DNA of 64,000 nucleotides from Bacteroidales bacterium (GCA_016707705.1 JADJHD010000015.1:108666-172665); one strand, 5' to 3'. Positions 35,708 to 44,490 are shown, numbered from the stretch's first letter. Notes: generated from the sequence alone by a model not told the origin. Program-made: numbers and translations.

Positions 35708-37561
35708 ATGACACAGTCAATACTGAAAATATTTGCCTTTTTTGCGTTGTTCAGCAGTCTGTCACTGAATTTCGCAATTGCCCAGGAATCCTCTTCGGAT
35801 GCGGTATTCAAAAAGATGACCAGAGAATATACCCTTAAATCGGATGGTAGTACAGAGTTTCACTATAGCCATACCCTGAAATACCTTACCTATTATTCGA
35901 TCCATACTCTTTATGGTGAGGATTTTATTGTGTACAATCCACAGTATCAGAAACTCAAAATCAATAAGTCAACTACAGCAATGGCCGACGGCAAGATGGT
36001 CGAAAGTCCGGAGAATGCCTTCAACGAAGTGCTGCCCGGTAATGCCGCAAATGCACCCTATTACAACAAGCTTCGGGAAATGGTGGTCACTCATACCGGT
36101 TTGGAAAGGGGTGCAACAGTTGATTTTGACTATACTATTTTTTCTGATAAAAGCTTTTCCGGCTTTCTGACCGGCAATGAGATTCTTTGGATGTCAGCTC
36201 CGGTTGAAGAGCTCAAACTAATCATTCATGTTCCTAAAAAAGGAAAACTCAATTACAGGCAATACAACATCTCCGAAAAACCTTTGGTAAGTTCTGACGG
36301 AACCTATACAACCTATACCTGGACCTTGCGCAATGTTCCTGCTGCTTCCCATGAAGATTTCAGGCTCAGGGAAATGCAGAACCGTCCGAGGGTGGTTTTC
36401 TCAACAGCCAAAAATATCGGGAAACTATTGGAAGGATTCCTCGCACAGGAGGCCTTTCGGCTCGAAGGAAGCCCCATGATTCAGCAAAAGGTGGATCGCA
36501 TTTTAAAGGATAATGCAGACAATAAGTTTCAGCAAATCCTGGCATTTCAGGATCTGGTGGCAAATGACATTAACTATCAGCCTGTTTCCCTTTCAAATGC
36601 TGCATACCGTTTAAGAACAGCAGCAGAGGTTTTTGCTTCTAACGGAGGATCCGAAATTGAAAAGGCAGTCCTTCTTGCTGCTTTCCTGAAGCTTTCCGGA
36701 TTCAGGGCTGAGCCGGTAGCAGTTTTTCCGGATAGATTTTTTGATGGAGGTTCCGCCAACCTTAACCTTGCCGAAAGGTATCTGGTTAAGTTGTCAGAAA
36801 TGCCAACGGAATCTGGGTTACTTTATCTATCCCCATTGCAGAATGATTATTATGATCAATACTGGAACCTGAAGGGAAAGCACATTATCAGTCTTTCTAA
36901 GGGTATTCCTTCTTCTGCCCCGAAGCCTGATCTTTCACTAAATGCCATTGAAGTCAGCAGTCAGTTTCAATTGGATAAGGATTTCAAGCTGACAGGAAAG
37001 GCAAGTATTGAACTTTCGGGCCGATTAAACCCTTACCTGAAGCTTGGTCTTGATTCAAGCTATGCACTCCGACTGATTCCTTCACTTTTTGATAGCAGGG
37101 AAGTTGAAAAGAGTAGTATTCTCCGCATGGATTCTGAAAAATCAGTACTGGAATTCAGCCTTGCCTCTGGAAATCATTTTAAAGAACAGCAAGGACATTA
37201 TTTCCTCAAAATTCAGGGATTAAATACAGGATTTGATGGCTGGCATATGAACGAACTGGTCTCCTTAAGAACAGAGCCTTTGGAAGTGCCATTCCCATTG
37301 AAGGAAAGTTATCATTTCAGTATTACATTACCCGATGGTTTTGAATTAATAACTGCAGAGTCCAAGCTTAATGTCAGTAAAGATTTTGGCAAGATAGAAA
37401 TAAGCATTAGCCAGGAAGGAAATAAGCTTTTTATCGATCGTAGTCTGGAACTGCAAAAATCAATAATTGAACCTTCGGAATACGAAAGCTTCAGATCTTT
37501 TATAAATACCTGGAACAACCGAAAATACAGAGAATTAGTTATCAGAATTGGCCCCAAATAA
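35708..37561 (+). CDS. DUF3857 / transglutaminase-like protein with all catalytic residues lost
   Basis: 617 residues, signal peptide ending F-A-I-A-Q. It has the same domain order as the preceding gene: DUF3857 (F-H-Y-S-H-T-L-K-Y-L, L-E-R-G-A-T-V-D-F-D-Y), a transglutaminase-like core and a C-terminal beta region. At the triad positions it reads N-G-G-S-E-I-E-K-A (Cys to Glu), A-E-R-Y-L (His to Arg) and Y-L-S-P-L (Asp to Ser), so it cannot be catalytic by the usual mechanism. The frame is otherwise clean and full length, so it is a pseudo-enzyme rather than a decaying gene, perhaps a partner or regulator of its neighbour. Its TAA shares one base with the next ATG. Confidence 0.87.
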   Translation: MTQSILKIFAFFALFSSLSLNFAIAQESSSDAVFKKMTREYTLKSDGSTEFHYSHTLKYLTYYSIHTLYGEDFIVYNPQYQKLKINKSTTAMADGKMVESPENAFNEVLPGNAANAPYYNKLREMVVTHTGLERGATVDFDYTIFSDKSFSGFLTGNEILWMSAPVEELKLIIHVPKKGKLNYRQYNISEKPLVSSDGTYTTYTWTLRNVPAASHEDFRLREMQNRPRVVFSTAKNIGKLLEGFLAQEAFRLEGSPMIQQKVDRILKDNADNKFQQILAFQDLVANDINYQPVSLSNAAYRLRTAAEVFASNGGSEIEKAVLLAAFLKLSGFRAEPVAVFPDRFFDGGSANLNLAERYLVKLSEMPTESGLLYLSPLQNDYYDQYWNLKGKHIISLSKGIPSSAPKPDLSLNAIEVSSQFQLDKDFKLTGKASIELSGRLNPYLKLGLDSSYALRLIPSLFDSREVEKSSILRMDSEKSVLEFSLASGNHFKEQQGHYFLKIQGLNTGFDGWHMNELVSLRTEPLEVPFPLKESYHFSITLPDGFELITAESKLNVSKDFGKIEISISQEGNKLFIDRSLELQKSIIEPSEYESFRSFINTWNNRKYRELVIRIGPK

Positions 37562-39654
37562 TGAATAGCCTCATGAAAATCAGGATTGCACTCGTAACAG
37601 CTTTCTTTTCACTCCTTGGCCCACTTAGTGCTCAACTCTATCAGGGATCTGGAGGGTCATTGCTTAACGATGGAAATCCTACCTACTTTTCTATGAATGT
37701 TACAGGATTGTCAGAGGATACCGTGAACTCTGTCTTTGGGCTGGAATCGGTTACCCTCAAGCTTACTCATGCATACGATGGTGAACTGGACCTCAAGCTA
37801 ATTGCTCCCGATGGCATGGTTATTATTCTTTCACATACCAATGGCGGCTCCGGAAATAACTACTATACCACTACCTTCAACGATTTTGCCGATCAGATAA
37901 TCACTGCTGGCAGTCCTCCCTACAATGGCACCTATCGCCCCCAGCAGGCACTCGGGGGAGTAAACAATGACCAACCTGGTAACGGAGTCTGGAAGTTATT
38001 CGTAAATGATCTTGTTCCCAATAATAATAACACTGGTTATCTGGCTTCATGGAGCATCAAGTTTGGATATAATCCGGGCCCTGTATTTCACTTCTATTCT
38101 TCAAACCTTCCAATAGTTGTGATTAATACTCACGGACAATCCATCCCTGATGATCCCAAGATCCCTGTGGATTTTAATATTATCGACAATGATCCGGGAC
38201 AAAGGAACTTTTTGACAGATAATCCTTCCTTCAAGGGTATTGTAGGTATTGAAGTCCGGGGATCCAGCAGCCAGTCCTTCCCCAAAAAAAGCTATGGCTT
38301 TGAAAACTGGGATGTTTTCGGACAGTCAGTAGATACCTCCTTTCTGGGGATGCCTTCTGAAAGCGATTGGATTCTGAATGCCAATTACACTGATAAAACC
38401 TTGCTCCGGAATGTTATGGCATATCAAAGCTTTACTGATATGGGGCATTATGCAACCAGATACCGCTTTGTGGAGGTTGTAATCAACGGACAATATCAAG
38501 GAGTTTATATATTCTCTGAAAAAATAAAGCGCGATAATAATCGGGTTGATATTGCGAAATTACTGCCGGAAGATATTACCGGAGATGAACTGACCGGGGG
38601 GTATATCCTGAAGGTTGACAAATCAACAGGTTCAGGAGGCTCAGGCTGGGTATCTCCTTTTCCACCTCCCGTTAATCCTCAGAATCAATATATTTACATA
38701 CAGTATGAATATCCTCAGGCTGATGAAATAGTCCCTCAGCAGAAGGCTTATATTCAGGATTACGTTACCGATTTTGAAACAGCCCTTGAAGGCTCCCATT
38801 TTGCTGATACAGCCATTGGTTATCGGAAATATGCCGATGAGCTTAGTTTCATTGATTACTTTCTGGTTAATGAAATCAGTAAAAATGTAGATGGATACCG
38901 CTTAAGCACATACTTCCACAAAGAAAAGGAAAGCAAGGGAGGCAAGATAAGAATGGGACCGGTTTGGGATTATGATATTGCATGGCATAATGCCAACTAT
39001 TGCAATGGTGAGTTCTATACGGGTTGGGCCTACCAGTTCCCATGTTCCGACGACTACTGGCAGATTCCGTTCTGGTGGTCGCGATTGCTGCAGGATCCCC
39101 TTTATGCCAGCCATCTAAAGTGCCGCTGGCTGCAACTAAGATCCACAAAACTTAGTGATGAATACATGATGGGATATATTGATTCCCTTGCTCTTAAACT
39201 GGATGAGGCCCAGTTCAGGAATTTTATTACCTGGCCTATTATTGGCAATTATGTATGGCCCAACCCCTGGCCTTACCCCGAAAGCTATGCCGAAGAAATC
39301 AGTGTGCTCAAGGATTGGCTGCAAAACCGTCTGGAGTGGATTGATGAATATCTCCCCGGAACATGCTATACCATTGGTGGCGTTGATGGAACAGCAATAA
39401 AGGAGGATGTAGATGTCTTTCCAAACCCCTGTTCCGCTAACCTGACGGTTGGCCTTCAGCAGAATGAAGCCGGGAAAATGAAGATTGAGATAATGAGTCA
39501 GTCGGGGTCAATTCTTATTTCCCTGGAAGGAGTAAATCAAGCGGCCGGGTATTATACCAATCAGCTGAATGTATCCTCCCTGAGTCCCGGCGTATATCTG
39601 CTGCGCTTAACTCTGAATGGAACTGTAATCAATCGGAAGATTGTAAAGGTTTAG
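37561..39654 (+). CDS. CotH-kinase-family protein with P-domain and T9SS sorting domain
   Basis: 697 residues. Signal peptide (L-G-P-L-S-A-Q). Residues ~40-170 are a proprotein-convertase P-like domain (L-K-L-T-H-A-Y-D-G-E-L-D-L-K-L-I-A-P-D-G, G-V-W-K-L-F-V-N-D). The CotH domain follows: E-V-R-G-S-S-S-Q-S-F-P-K-K-S-Y, D-K-T-L-L-R-N-V-M-A-Y, G-G-Y-I-L-K-V-D-K, and G-P-V-W-D-Y-D-I-A-W-H as the metal-binding motif. The C-terminus is a T9SS sorting domain (V-F-P-N-P-C-S-A-N, then L-S-P-G-V-Y-L-L-R-L, ending R-K-I-V-K-V). CotH proteins are atypical protein kinases; a surface-exposed CotH could phosphorylate cell-surface or extracellular proteins. Coupled to the DUF3857 pair by a one-base overlap. 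Confidence 0.92.
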   Translation: MNSLMKIRIALVTAFFSLLGPLSAQLYQGSGGSLLNDGNPTYFSMNVTGLSEDTVNSVFGLESVTLKLTHAYDGELDLKLIAPDGMVIILSHTNGGSGNNYYTTTFNDFADQIITAGSPPYNGTYRPQQALGGVNNDQPGNGVWKLFVNDLVPNNNNTGYLASWSIKFGYNPGPVFHFYSSNLPIVVINTHGQSIPDDPKIPVDFNIIDNDPGQRNFLTDNPSFKGIVGIEVRGSSSQSFPKKSYGFENWDVFGQSVDTSFLGMPSESDWILNANYTDKTLLRNVMAYQSFTDMGHYATRYRFVEVVINGQYQGVYIFSEKIKRDNNRVDIAKLLPEDITGDELTGGYILKVDKSTGSGGSGWVSPFPPPVNPQNQYIYIQYEYPQADEIVPQQKAYIQDYVTDFETALEGSHFADTAIGYRKYADELSFIDYFLVNEISKNVDGYRLSTYFHKEKESKGGKIRMGPVWDYDIAWHNANYCNGEFYTGWAYQFPCSDDYWQIPFWWSRLLQDPLYASHLKCRWLQLRSTKLSDEYMMGYIDSLALKLDEAQFRNFITWPIIGNYVWPNPWPYPESYAEEISVLKDWLQNRLEWIDEYLPGTCYTIGGVDGTAIKEDVDVFPNPCSANLTVGLQQNEAGKMKIEIMSQSGSILISLEGVNQAAGYYTNQLNVSSLSPGVYLLRLTLNGTVINRKIVKV

Positions 39655-39683
39655 AAAAAGATATTCCGGGAGCCGGATTATCT

Positions 39684-41642
39684 TCAGACAATGGTTCTGC
39701 CAAGTTTGCCTGAATCTATCAGGTTGGCAGCTTTCTGAACTTTCCGGTAATGTGCCATCCATTCAATCTGCTCTTCAACAGTGGCTGCACTTTTGATTTT
39801 TTCTTCAATTTCTCTCATCACCTGCCGAACCCTCTTGGCCTTGAAGGATAGAAGACAGTGTGGAATATGTTCGTCAAGTATTTCATGCTCCTGGGCAAGC
39901 CTTATTTTTCTTTTCTCCCAGTTTGGACTAAAAGTATACTTGGTTGCAATCAAATCTATTACTGCCTGAGTCAACTCGGCATCCGGATGGTTTGTCAGCT
40001 TTTTGTAATCAAGGTCTTGAGTTTCATCCAGAGTTTTTGATCCTGCTTCCAGAATCTTTTGGTATACTGCATTGCTGAATGTAATGCCATCATGCTTGAT
40101 GTCACCGATAATGAAGGCTGCAACCTTGGTTTCCAATTTTTCTGCCTTTCCGGTTTCTTCATTGTTGAATTCAATCTTGATGGGCTCTTCTCCAAATAAA
40201 AGCAACTGTCGTATGATCTCTTTCTCCTGCCATTCGGTGCTGTACTTGTCGAAACTATCCTCCTGCTCAGCCTGCTCGATTTCAACGGGAGGCTCGATGA
40301 TTTCTGCTTCTTCTTCCGATGAACCGGTCCTTTGAGTGAATTTCTTCCTGAGGATTTTATTGAGTTCCGAGAGAACAGCCCTCTCATCCATCTGCATCTG
40401 GTGAGCGCTCTCCTTCACATAAGCCAGTCGGGTCAGCCGATCAGGAATAAGGGAAATGCTTTCGATAAAATCCTTCAGTACGGCGACTCTCTTTAAAGGA
40501 TCAGAGCCGGTTTCCTTTAAAAGAAGGTCTATCTTGAAATGGATGAAATCCTTCGAATTATGCTCTATAAATTCAGTGACCTCTATGCTTCGGCGTGTTC
40601 TTGCAAATGAATCAGGATCTTCCCCATCGGGGAATAAAACAACCTTCACATTCATTCCCTGCTCCAGAATCATATCAATCCCCCTGAAGGATGCCTTGAT
40701 ACCAGCAGGGTCACCATCGTAAAGAATGGTAATATTGGAGGTATAGCGCTTGATGAGGCGTATCTGATCCGTTGTAAGTGAAGTTCCGGAAGATGAAACC
40801 ACATTCTGGATTCCAGCCTGATGCATGGAAATTACATCCGTATAGCCTTCAACCAGAAAACAGCGGTCATTCGCAGCAATTGCATTCTTGGCAAAAGCAA
40901 TTCCGTAAAGGACCTTACTCTTGTTGTAAATCTCACTTTCAGGAGAGTTGACATACTTGGGCTTGGTCTTGTCTGCCGACATAATCCTCCCGCCAAAGCC
41001 AATAACCTTCCCTGCCTGACTGTGAATCGGGAACATTACCCTTCCCCGGAACCGGTCGTATTGCTTGCCATCCTTAACAATGGTCAGCCCGGTTTTTTCG
41101 AGCATTTCAAGACTGTAGCCATTTTTCAGCGCAGCTTTGGTGAAATTATCCCATTCTTCCTGACTGTATCCAAGCTGAAATTTCCGAATGGTGTCGTCAC
41201 TGAACCCACGTTCATGAAAGTAGGAGAGGCCTATTGATTTTCCTTCATCCGATTGGAAAAGCTGTTCAGCAAAGTATTTTCCTGCAAATTCAGATGCTGC
41301 TGAAAGTCCTTCCCTGGCAGTTTTTTCCTGAACCTGTTCAAGAGATTCTTCTTCCTCCTGAATGTCGATATGGTACTTTTTTGCAAGATATCGAAGAGCT
41401 TCAGGATAAGTGAACTTCTCATGCTCCATCACGAAATTCACCGAGTTTCCAGCTTTACCGCAGCCAAAGCATTTATAGATTCCCTTGGTTGGGGATACAT
41501 GGAAGGAGGGAGTTCTTTCGTTGTGGAATGGGCAGAGACCAACCAGATTGCTTCCCCGGCGTTTTAACGCCACAAAATCACCTACCACTTCCTCTATTCG
41601 GGAAGCATCAAAGATCGATTCTATGGTTTGATGGGGGATCAC
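39684..41642 (-). CDS. dnaG: DNA primase
   Basis: 652 residues from a GTG start (M-I-P-H-Q-T-I-E). Zinc-binding domain with C37, H40, C58 and C61 (C-P-F-H, C-F-G-C-G). TOPRIM catalytic core with L-V-E-G-Y-T-D and Y-D-G-D-P-A-G. The C-terminal ~200 residues form the helicase-interacting region, with acidic low-complexity linkers (E-E-E-A-E-I-I-E). It makes RNA primers for chromosome replication. Single gene with a TACCTTTG -7 element 39 bases upstream; it sits downstream of, and is separated by a terminator from, the heme-copper operon. Confidence 0.97.
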   Translation of the reverse strand: MIPHQTIESIFDASRIEEVVGDFVALKRRGSNLVGLCPFHNERTPSFHVSPTKGIYKCFGCGKAGNSVNFVMEHEKFTYPEALRYLAKKYHIDIQEEEESLEQVQEKTAREGLSAASEFAGKYFAEQLFQSDEGKSIGLSYFHERGFSDDTIRKFQLGYSQEEWDNFTKAALKNGYSLEMLEKTGLTIVKDGKQYDRFRGRVMFPIHSQAGKVIGFGGRIMSADKTKPKYVNSPESEIYNKSKVLYGIAFAKNAIAANDRCFLVEGYTDVISMHQAGIQNVVSSSGTSLTTDQIRLIKRYTSNITILYDGDPAGIKASFRGIDMILEQGMNVKVVLFPDGEDPDSFARTRRSIEVTEFIEHNSKDFIHFKIDLLLKETGSDPLKRVAVLKDFIESISLIPDRLTRLAYVKESAHQMQMDERAVLSELNKILRKKFTQRTGSSEEEAEIIEPPVEIEQAEQEDSFDKYSTEWQEKEIIRQLLLFGEEPIKIEFNNEETGKAEKLETKVAAFIIGDIKHDGITFSNAVYQKILEAGSKTLDETQDLDYKKLTNHPDAELTQAVIDLIATKYTFSPNWEKRKIRLAQEHEILDEHIPHCLLSFKAKRVRQVMREIEEKIKSAATVEEQIEWMAHYRKVQKAANLIDSGKLGRTIV

Positions 41643-41680
41643 GATCGTAAATAATCTTTTTCCTGCTGAACTGCTTTTTG

Positions 41681-41688
41681 CAAAGGTA
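41681..41688 (-). promoter_or_regulatory. -7 element (TACCTTTG) of dnaG
   Basis: Exact TAnnTTTG followed by C on the minus strand, 39 bases upstream of the GTG start. Confidence 0.62.
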
Positions 41689-41753
41689 AGGATGAGAACT
41701 CAAATAATTCAACCGACAATATACAGCGAAATATTCTCATCCCATCGCAGGGC

Positions 41754-41785
41754 ATAAAAAAAGCCAGCCCAATTTAGGCTGGCTT
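41754..41785 (-). terminator. Terminator of the heme-copper operon
   Basis: Perfect 9-bp stem (AAGCCAGCC 41761-41769, GGCTGGCTT 41777-41785) with a 7-base loop and a T-run on the minus strand, 18 bases past the stop of the catalytic subunit. Confidence 0.9.
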
Positions 41786-41802
41786 CATACAAAAAAAGCG
41801 GC

Positions 41803-43425
41803 TTATTTTTCAGCAGGCACCAAATCCTTGGTTTCAGTTTCTGCCTTGGTGAAGATTCCAATCACACCATTTAGCCCAACGCTCATGACAATATTATAAA
41901 AGAATGCCAAAAAGCCTATTAAAAGCAGGGAGCCGGCAAGAGCAGCAAGAATCATGTATAGGCTGAATTCTCCATTGAAGTAGAGAGTCCGCCTAAGCAT
42001 TCCCTTGAGTCCGGCCATTCCCATAAATGCACCCATCCCGATTCCACCGAGCAGCTGGCACCAGAAATGCAGGTTTGCCAGTTTGTTGCTGTAAAGTTTA
42101 GCGCCATTTGTAAGAATAGGAAAAAGGAAATAAATTGCTGAGTACAGAGTCATGGTTAATCCAACAAGAATGGCAACATGAACATGTGGCCCAACGACCC
42201 ATTGAGTATTGTGAAGAACGCGGTTCAATCCTATATCTGCCTGCATGATTCCAGCTGGAACAGCCAGGGCGAAACCCAACAATCCTCCAAGAAGGAATTT
42301 CAAAGGATTTGTCATCTTCAGAGGTCTTGCACTCCATAGGGTAACTAGGGTGATGAAGAAGGCCAGACCCTGGGTTATTAGCTCAAGGGCTGTAACCATT
42401 TCTCCGGATACAACCTTTAGTATTCCTGGCTGTGCCTGATCTGAAAGCAGGTGATGCGACCAAACGGTCCAGGATACTACAAGTTCAACCAGCAAAGCAG
42501 CGCGTGCTATGTTTTCCATATACAATTTTTTACCTGTGATCAGTGTGGCCAGCAGATACCATGTTCCGGCGACAAAGATTAGAACAAGTCCATCGGCAAC
42601 CAGGTCAAGACCCCACCAGAACCAGTTCTTGTAAAGCAAAGCATCAACTGCACTGTTTTTAAGGTCGAAGCCCATTAGAGAAGCAACCATGTAGACAAGA
42701 ATCAGAACTCCGGTAAAAAGGATGATTCCTGCATTCAGGGCGGTGTCAACAGTACCTCTTGCGATTGCTGCAACAGGTAAAGAAACCAGATGTTCTTCCT
42801 TATTCTTTTTGAACATGTTTTTCATTCCGCTTACACCTAATGCTGATGCCAGCAGCTTGCCTCCGGGTTGTTTATCCCAACCTTCAGGTGTATAGGTAAT
42901 GGTCTTGAATATGTTGATTACAAAAAAGACTGTTCCTAACATCACCAATGCTATTCCTAGAATGAAGAAGGCTCCTCCCAATGCGCTGAATTGTGTAAAA
43001 TCAGCTGGTAAAGGCCAATAAAGGGTGTACAAAGGTGCATAATGAGAGAAGAATCCGGCCAGCCAGAAGATCAAAGTCCCAAAGGCTAATAAGAGGAATG
43101 TGTAATTGCCAAGCTTGATGCTCCATAAAGGTTTCTTCATAAGGAATGGAACGAGGAACAGGAATGCTCCAAAAACTATGGAGTAAGTTGAACCGAATAT
43201 TCCAACCAGGGGATGGGCTGTCAGTATGGCAAAGAACTGTTTGGATTCAATTGCCGGAATGGCTTTTACCTCATAAATCCGCATAATCATCCCCTCTACA
43301 ACTGCGAATCCATAATATAATAACCCAACCACTACAAATCGCAGTGTGAGTTTTTGCATGGGTGTCAGGGTCTTCGATTTCATCAATCCCTGCTCACCAT
43401 TCAATAATGTATCAATAAAGCTCAT
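41803..43425 (-). CDS. Heme-copper oxidoreductase catalytic subunit, nitric-oxide-reductase-like (gNOR-type pattern)
   Basis: 540 residues, about 12-14 membrane helices. Heme ligands are present: H71 (L-T-A-H-P-L-V) and H416 for the low-spin heme, H414 (G-P-H-V-H) for the high-spin heme. Of the three histidines that hold CuB or FeB, the H-H pair is present (H324-H325, V-W-S-H-H) but the helix-VI position is Asp: W-F-W-W-G-L-D274-L-V-A-D-G. No W-x-x-H-P-E-V-Y motif with cross-linked Tyr exists, so it is unlikely to be an oxygen reductase of type A. A His-to-Asp change here is, as I recall, the mark of the gNOR group of NO reductases. It would reduce NO to N2O in the inner membrane. Forms an operon with subunit II; an NsrR/IscR-like regulator precedes it. 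Confidence 0.82.
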   Translation of the reverse strand: MSFIDTLLNGEQGLMKSKTLTPMQKLTLRFVVVGLLYYGFAVVEGMIMRIYEVKAIPAIESKQFFAILTAHPLVGIFGSTYSIVFGAFLFLVPFLMKKPLWSIKLGNYTFLLLAFGTLIFWLAGFFSHYAPLYTLYWPLPADFTQFSALGGAFFILGIALVMLGTVFFVINIFKTITYTPEGWDKQPGGKLLASALGVSGMKNMFKKNKEEHLVSLPVAAIARGTVDTALNAGIILFTGVLILVYMVASLMGFDLKNSAVDALLYKNWFWWGLDLVADGLVLIFVAGTWYLLATLITGKKLYMENIARAALLVELVVSWTVWSHHLLSDQAQPGILKVVSGEMVTALELITQGLAFFITLVTLWSARPLKMTNPLKFLLGGLLGFALAVPAGIMQADIGLNRVLHNTQWVVGPHVHVAILVGLTMTLYSAIYFLFPILTNGAKLYSNKLANLHFWCQLLGGIGMGAFMGMAGLKGMLRRTLYFNGEFSLYMILAALAGSLLLIGFLAFFYNIVMSVGLNGVIGIFTKAETETKDLVPAEK

Positions 43426-43455
43426 ATTCTTATGAATTTGAAGGTGTTAGTAAAT

Positions 43456-44022
43456 TTATTTTGCAACCTGCTGATTGGAGGCAACCACCTCAACTACATC
43501 CTTCAGCACCATATTCACGCCTTTGGGACCTGAATATTCAGTGGATCTGATGGAATAGATTCCGGGGGCATCGAACTGCCAGAGGATGTCATTTACATGT
43601 CCCGGTATTACCTGCATCTGGAATAACATGCTGTTATCAGCCCTGAATAAACCGAATCCATAAGTCAGGTCCCCGGAGGTTACATTGAAAAGCACCTTCT
43701 CATTCTGATTGATAAGAAGTTTCTCAGCGGGAAGCTTAAAGGCATGTCCCGCCACTGAGATGTCAAAAGTCCTGTCGGCCTTGATTTCCGACCTGTTAAG
43801 GTCCATCGGTGACCAGGGAATGGTGTTGTAGGTAATAATGTGAAGGGATACTCCCAGCACAATCAACATCCCCGCAAATGAATAGAACAATGCCGGTTTG
43901 ATGCTGCTCTTACCCTGACGCGTCACCCTATAGGCGAACCAGGCCATCAGGCTCAGGATGGCAAGCACATACAAGGTGTATGCAATAGCTTGTCCGTTTA
44001 ATACTGTAGTTGAGTCAATCAT
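43456..44022 (-). CDS. Cupredoxin-fold subunit II lacking the CuA site
   Basis: 188 residues: two N-terminal membrane helices (Y-T-L-Y-V-L-A-I-L-S-L-M-A-W-F, L-F-Y-S-F-A-G-M-L-I-V-L-G-V) and an exported cupredoxin domain like oxidase subunit II. The loop that carries CuA in oxidases (R-C-S-E-F-C-G-x-x-H-x-x-M) reads R-S-T-E-Y-S-G-P-K-G-V-N-M: both Cys are Ser and His is Gly, while Glu, Gly and Met remain. The early His ligand is also absent (D-L-T-Y-G-F-G). So it cannot form CuA and must pass electrons differently. Thirty bases before the catalytic subunit. It has a strong Shine-Dalgarno (GGAGGA at 44026-44031), rare in this window. Confidence 0.85.
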   Translation of the reverse strand: MIDSTTVLNGQAIAYTLYVLAILSLMAWFAYRVTRQGKSSIKPALFYSFAGMLIVLGVSLHIITYNTIPWSPMDLNRSEIKADRTFDISVAGHAFKLPAEKLLINQNEKVLFNVTSGDLTYGFGLFRADNSMLFQMQVIPGHVNDILWQFDAPGIYSIRSTEYSGPKGVNMVLKDVVEVVASNQQVAK

Positions 44023-44025
44023 AAT

Positions 44026-44031
44026 TCCTCC
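44026..44031 (-). promoter_or_regulatory. Strong Shine-Dalgarno (GGAGGA) before subunit II
   Basis: GGAGGA, preceded by A5, ends about 4 bases before the ATG at 44022. Other genes in the window lack such a site, as usual for Bacteroidota. It fixes the start and suggests high translation or foreign origin. Confidence 0.6.
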
Positions 44032-44055
44032 TTTTTAGTTAATTAATATAATGCT

Positions 44056-44077
44056 ACCTAAATATAGACTATTAGGT
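44056..44077. promoter_or_regulatory. Interrupted palindrome over the subunit II promoter (candidate operator)
   Basis: ACCTAA (44056-44061) and TTAGGT (44072-44077) with a 10-base spacer. On the minus strand it covers TATATTTA, one mismatch from the TAnnTTTG -7 element, between the regulator stop and subunit II. The adjacent GGTAGCATT is repeated upstream of the regulator itself (near 44490), so both promoters may be controlled by the same protein. Confidence 0.5.
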
Positions 44078-44086
44078 GAAAAAATT

Positions 44087-44485
44087 TTATTTCGATTTGA
44101 GGTCGGCTAAAGTCGTGGACGACAGCATGGTCAGCATGCTTTGGTTAGCGTCAACCCAAAGATCGTGCATTTTGCAGGGTGAATCAAGGGCACACTCTCC
44201 AAATCCGAACATGCACTTTGGAGTCCAGTCAAATCCCTCAGTTGCATTGATGATCTCCGACAAATAAATCTTATCAATGCTCCTGGCAAAGGAAAAGCCA
44301 CCGTTTCGTCCTCTTATGCTTTGGATAAATCCACTTCTTGCGAGGTCAGTTAAGATGCGCTGCAAATACTTCTTGGGAATTTTCAAATGCTCATACAATC
44401 CTTCTGCAGAATGTAATTCATTTTCATTCAGCGACATATGACTTAATATGCGAAGCGAATACTCGGTTGTCTTGCTGAATTTCAT
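44087..44485 (-). CDS. Rrf2-family Fe-S regulator (NsrR/IscR-like)
   Basis: 132 residues. Winged helix at the N-terminus (Y-S-L-R-I-L-S-H-M, K-K-Y-L-Q-R-I-L-T-D-L, I-R-G-R-N-G-G-F), then a dimer helix. Three cysteines C91, C98 and C104 (C-x6-C-x5-C) match the Fe-S ligand pattern of NsrR and IscR. NsrR senses NO through its cluster and represses NO-detoxifying genes. Placement 64 bases upstream of a nitric-oxide-reductase-like operon makes an NO-responsive repressor the best reading. IscR-like iron-sulfur homeostasis is the alternative. Promoter TATTTTTG at 44513. Confidence 0.9.
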   Translation of the reverse strand: MKFSKTTEYSLRILSHMSLNENELHSAEGLYEHLKIPKKYLQRILTDLARSGFIQSIRGRNGGFSFARSIDKIYLSEIINATEGFDWTPKCMFGFGECALDSPCKMHDLWVDANQSMLTMLSSTTLADLKSK

Positions 44486-44490
44486 AAAAT

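Noticed and set aside
41803..43425. cbb3- or A-type cytochrome c oxidase subunit I
   Set aside because: The helix-VI His is Asp (D274), there is no H-P-E-V-Y motif, and subunit II lacks CuA; a nitric-oxide-reductase-like enzyme fits better.
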